From Poecilobothrus nobilitatus (lineage: Eukaryota > Arthropoda > Insecta > Diptera > Dolichopodidae): a stretch of 64,000 nucleotides of DNA. The notes beneath the pieces were generated by a model, which saw nothing but the letters and a program-made list of their open reading frames with translations, searched no databases and was not told the DNA's origin. Shown here piece by piece: positions 63,728 through 64,000 of this stretch. The position numbers and the translations under genes were made by a program. Position 1 is the first letter of the stretch. Every line of letters starts with the position of its first letter. The stretch lies in NCBI GenBank assembly GCA_947095535.1, contig OX352772.1, positions 230,393,911-230,457,910 of the forward strand, written 5' to 3'.

Positions 63728-64000
63728 TTTGAATTTCTTTTTAACCTTTTTATATGCAACATATATATGTAGATATATATTCTACGTTCTTACTATACTA
63801 TACCAATCTATTTGCATTCAACTTTTCTTGCCTCTTTCTTTTTCTACCTTTTTAAAATACTACATAGTAATCTAAACAGATATTCTGCTAAAAAAAAAAA
63901 AAACGAAGATGCTAATTGTTATTTTGTATTTCTTCCTATAGTAAAACTAGTTAACCAACACAAAAAAAAAACACGCATTTCTAAAGATACAATTTAAAAC
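63728..64000 (-). repeat. Polinton-C right TIR (cut by the window edge)
   Basis: Inverse of 42901-43179, starting at 'tttgaatttctttttaacct' and running to the last base. The outer part of about 282 bases is outside the window. Confidence 0.88.

Larger units (their letters stand above)
42619..64000. mobile_element. Polinton-C, Maverick/Polinton running off the right edge
   Basis: Starts AGTAGGTAAGGGGCACTTTG. The right TIR is visible from 63728 and at the last base corresponds to position 42901 of the left TIR, so about 282 bases lie outside and the total is about 21.7 kb. Order: TIR, inserted retrotransposon, polyQ(-), PolB(+), integrase(-), Cys-rich ORF(-), membrane ORF(+), hypothetical(-), protease(-), VD-x-F protein(-) with a U6-bearing insert, major capsid(-), minor capsid(-), penton(-), KW(-), pX-like(-), ATPase(-), conserved ORF(+), small ORF(+), TIR. 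Most genes have frameshifts and PolB has lost its catalytic core. Confidence 0.9.

Overview
The window looks like transposon-dense, AT-rich heterochromatin from an insect, most likely a schizophoran fly. I see no convincing single-copy host gene. The dipteran guess rests on TATG/CATA microsatellites, P-like and non-LTR elements, and a recurrent repeat ending in a 'TATACCCG...CGGGTATA' hairpin beside a 'ggtgttacaaacgga' block of a kind familiar from fly genomes.

The main content is three Maverick/Polinton elements (large virus-like DNA transposons), partly nested. Polinton-A (15886-37238, 21.35 kb) is complete end to end: about 0.9 kb terminal inverted repeats (TIRs), AG...CT ends and a perfect 6-bp target duplication TACATT. 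It sits inside the type-B DNA polymerase gene of an older, different Polinton (remnants B, about 8.5-15.9 kb and 37.2-38.2 kb). A 6.4 kb P-like element with about 345-bp TIRs has in turn landed in the left TIR of Polinton-A and carries its own insertion of a dispersed repeat. Polinton-C starts at 42619 and its right TIR runs off the window; I infer about 282 missing bases. A CR1/Jockey-type retrotransposon (43.2-48.6 kb) and a 2.5 kb U6-snRNA-containing retroposon (55.9-58.4 kb) interrupt it.

Region by region. 1-8.3 kb: a patchwork of a non-LTR reverse-transcriptase tail, a gypsy pol fragment, two copies of the dispersed repeat, a Bel-Pao gag fragment and a MULE-type transposase. 8.5-15.06 kb: minus-strand capsid genes of remnant B, split by a non-LTR element at 10441-14438. 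15.07-15.88 kb: exonuclease/polymerase fragment. 15.89-37.24 kb: Polinton-A. 37.25-42.6 kb: rest of the polymerase, integrase tails, repeat arrays and a second P-transposase fragment. 42.6-64 kb: Polinton-C.

Polintons A and C share a gene set: packaging ATPase, pX-like basic protein, a conserved 'KW' protein, penton-like and minor capsid proteins, major capsid protein, a small 'VD-x-F' protein, an adenain-like protease, a conserved hypothetical, integrase, a polyQ protein with a possible OB-fold tail, and an intron-containing PolB. Two junctions keep 4-nt ATGA overlaps and one keeps a 2-nt gap. Almost every gene carries frameshifts, stops or deletions: A has lost nearly all of its ATPase and C has lost the polymerase palm. 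The most interesting signals are the inversion of the PolB/polyQ module between A and C, a reverse-strand accessory slot with unrelated small genes, a tandem array at the divergent polyQ-PolB promoter of A, and the U6-bearing insert with its row of splice-like sites.
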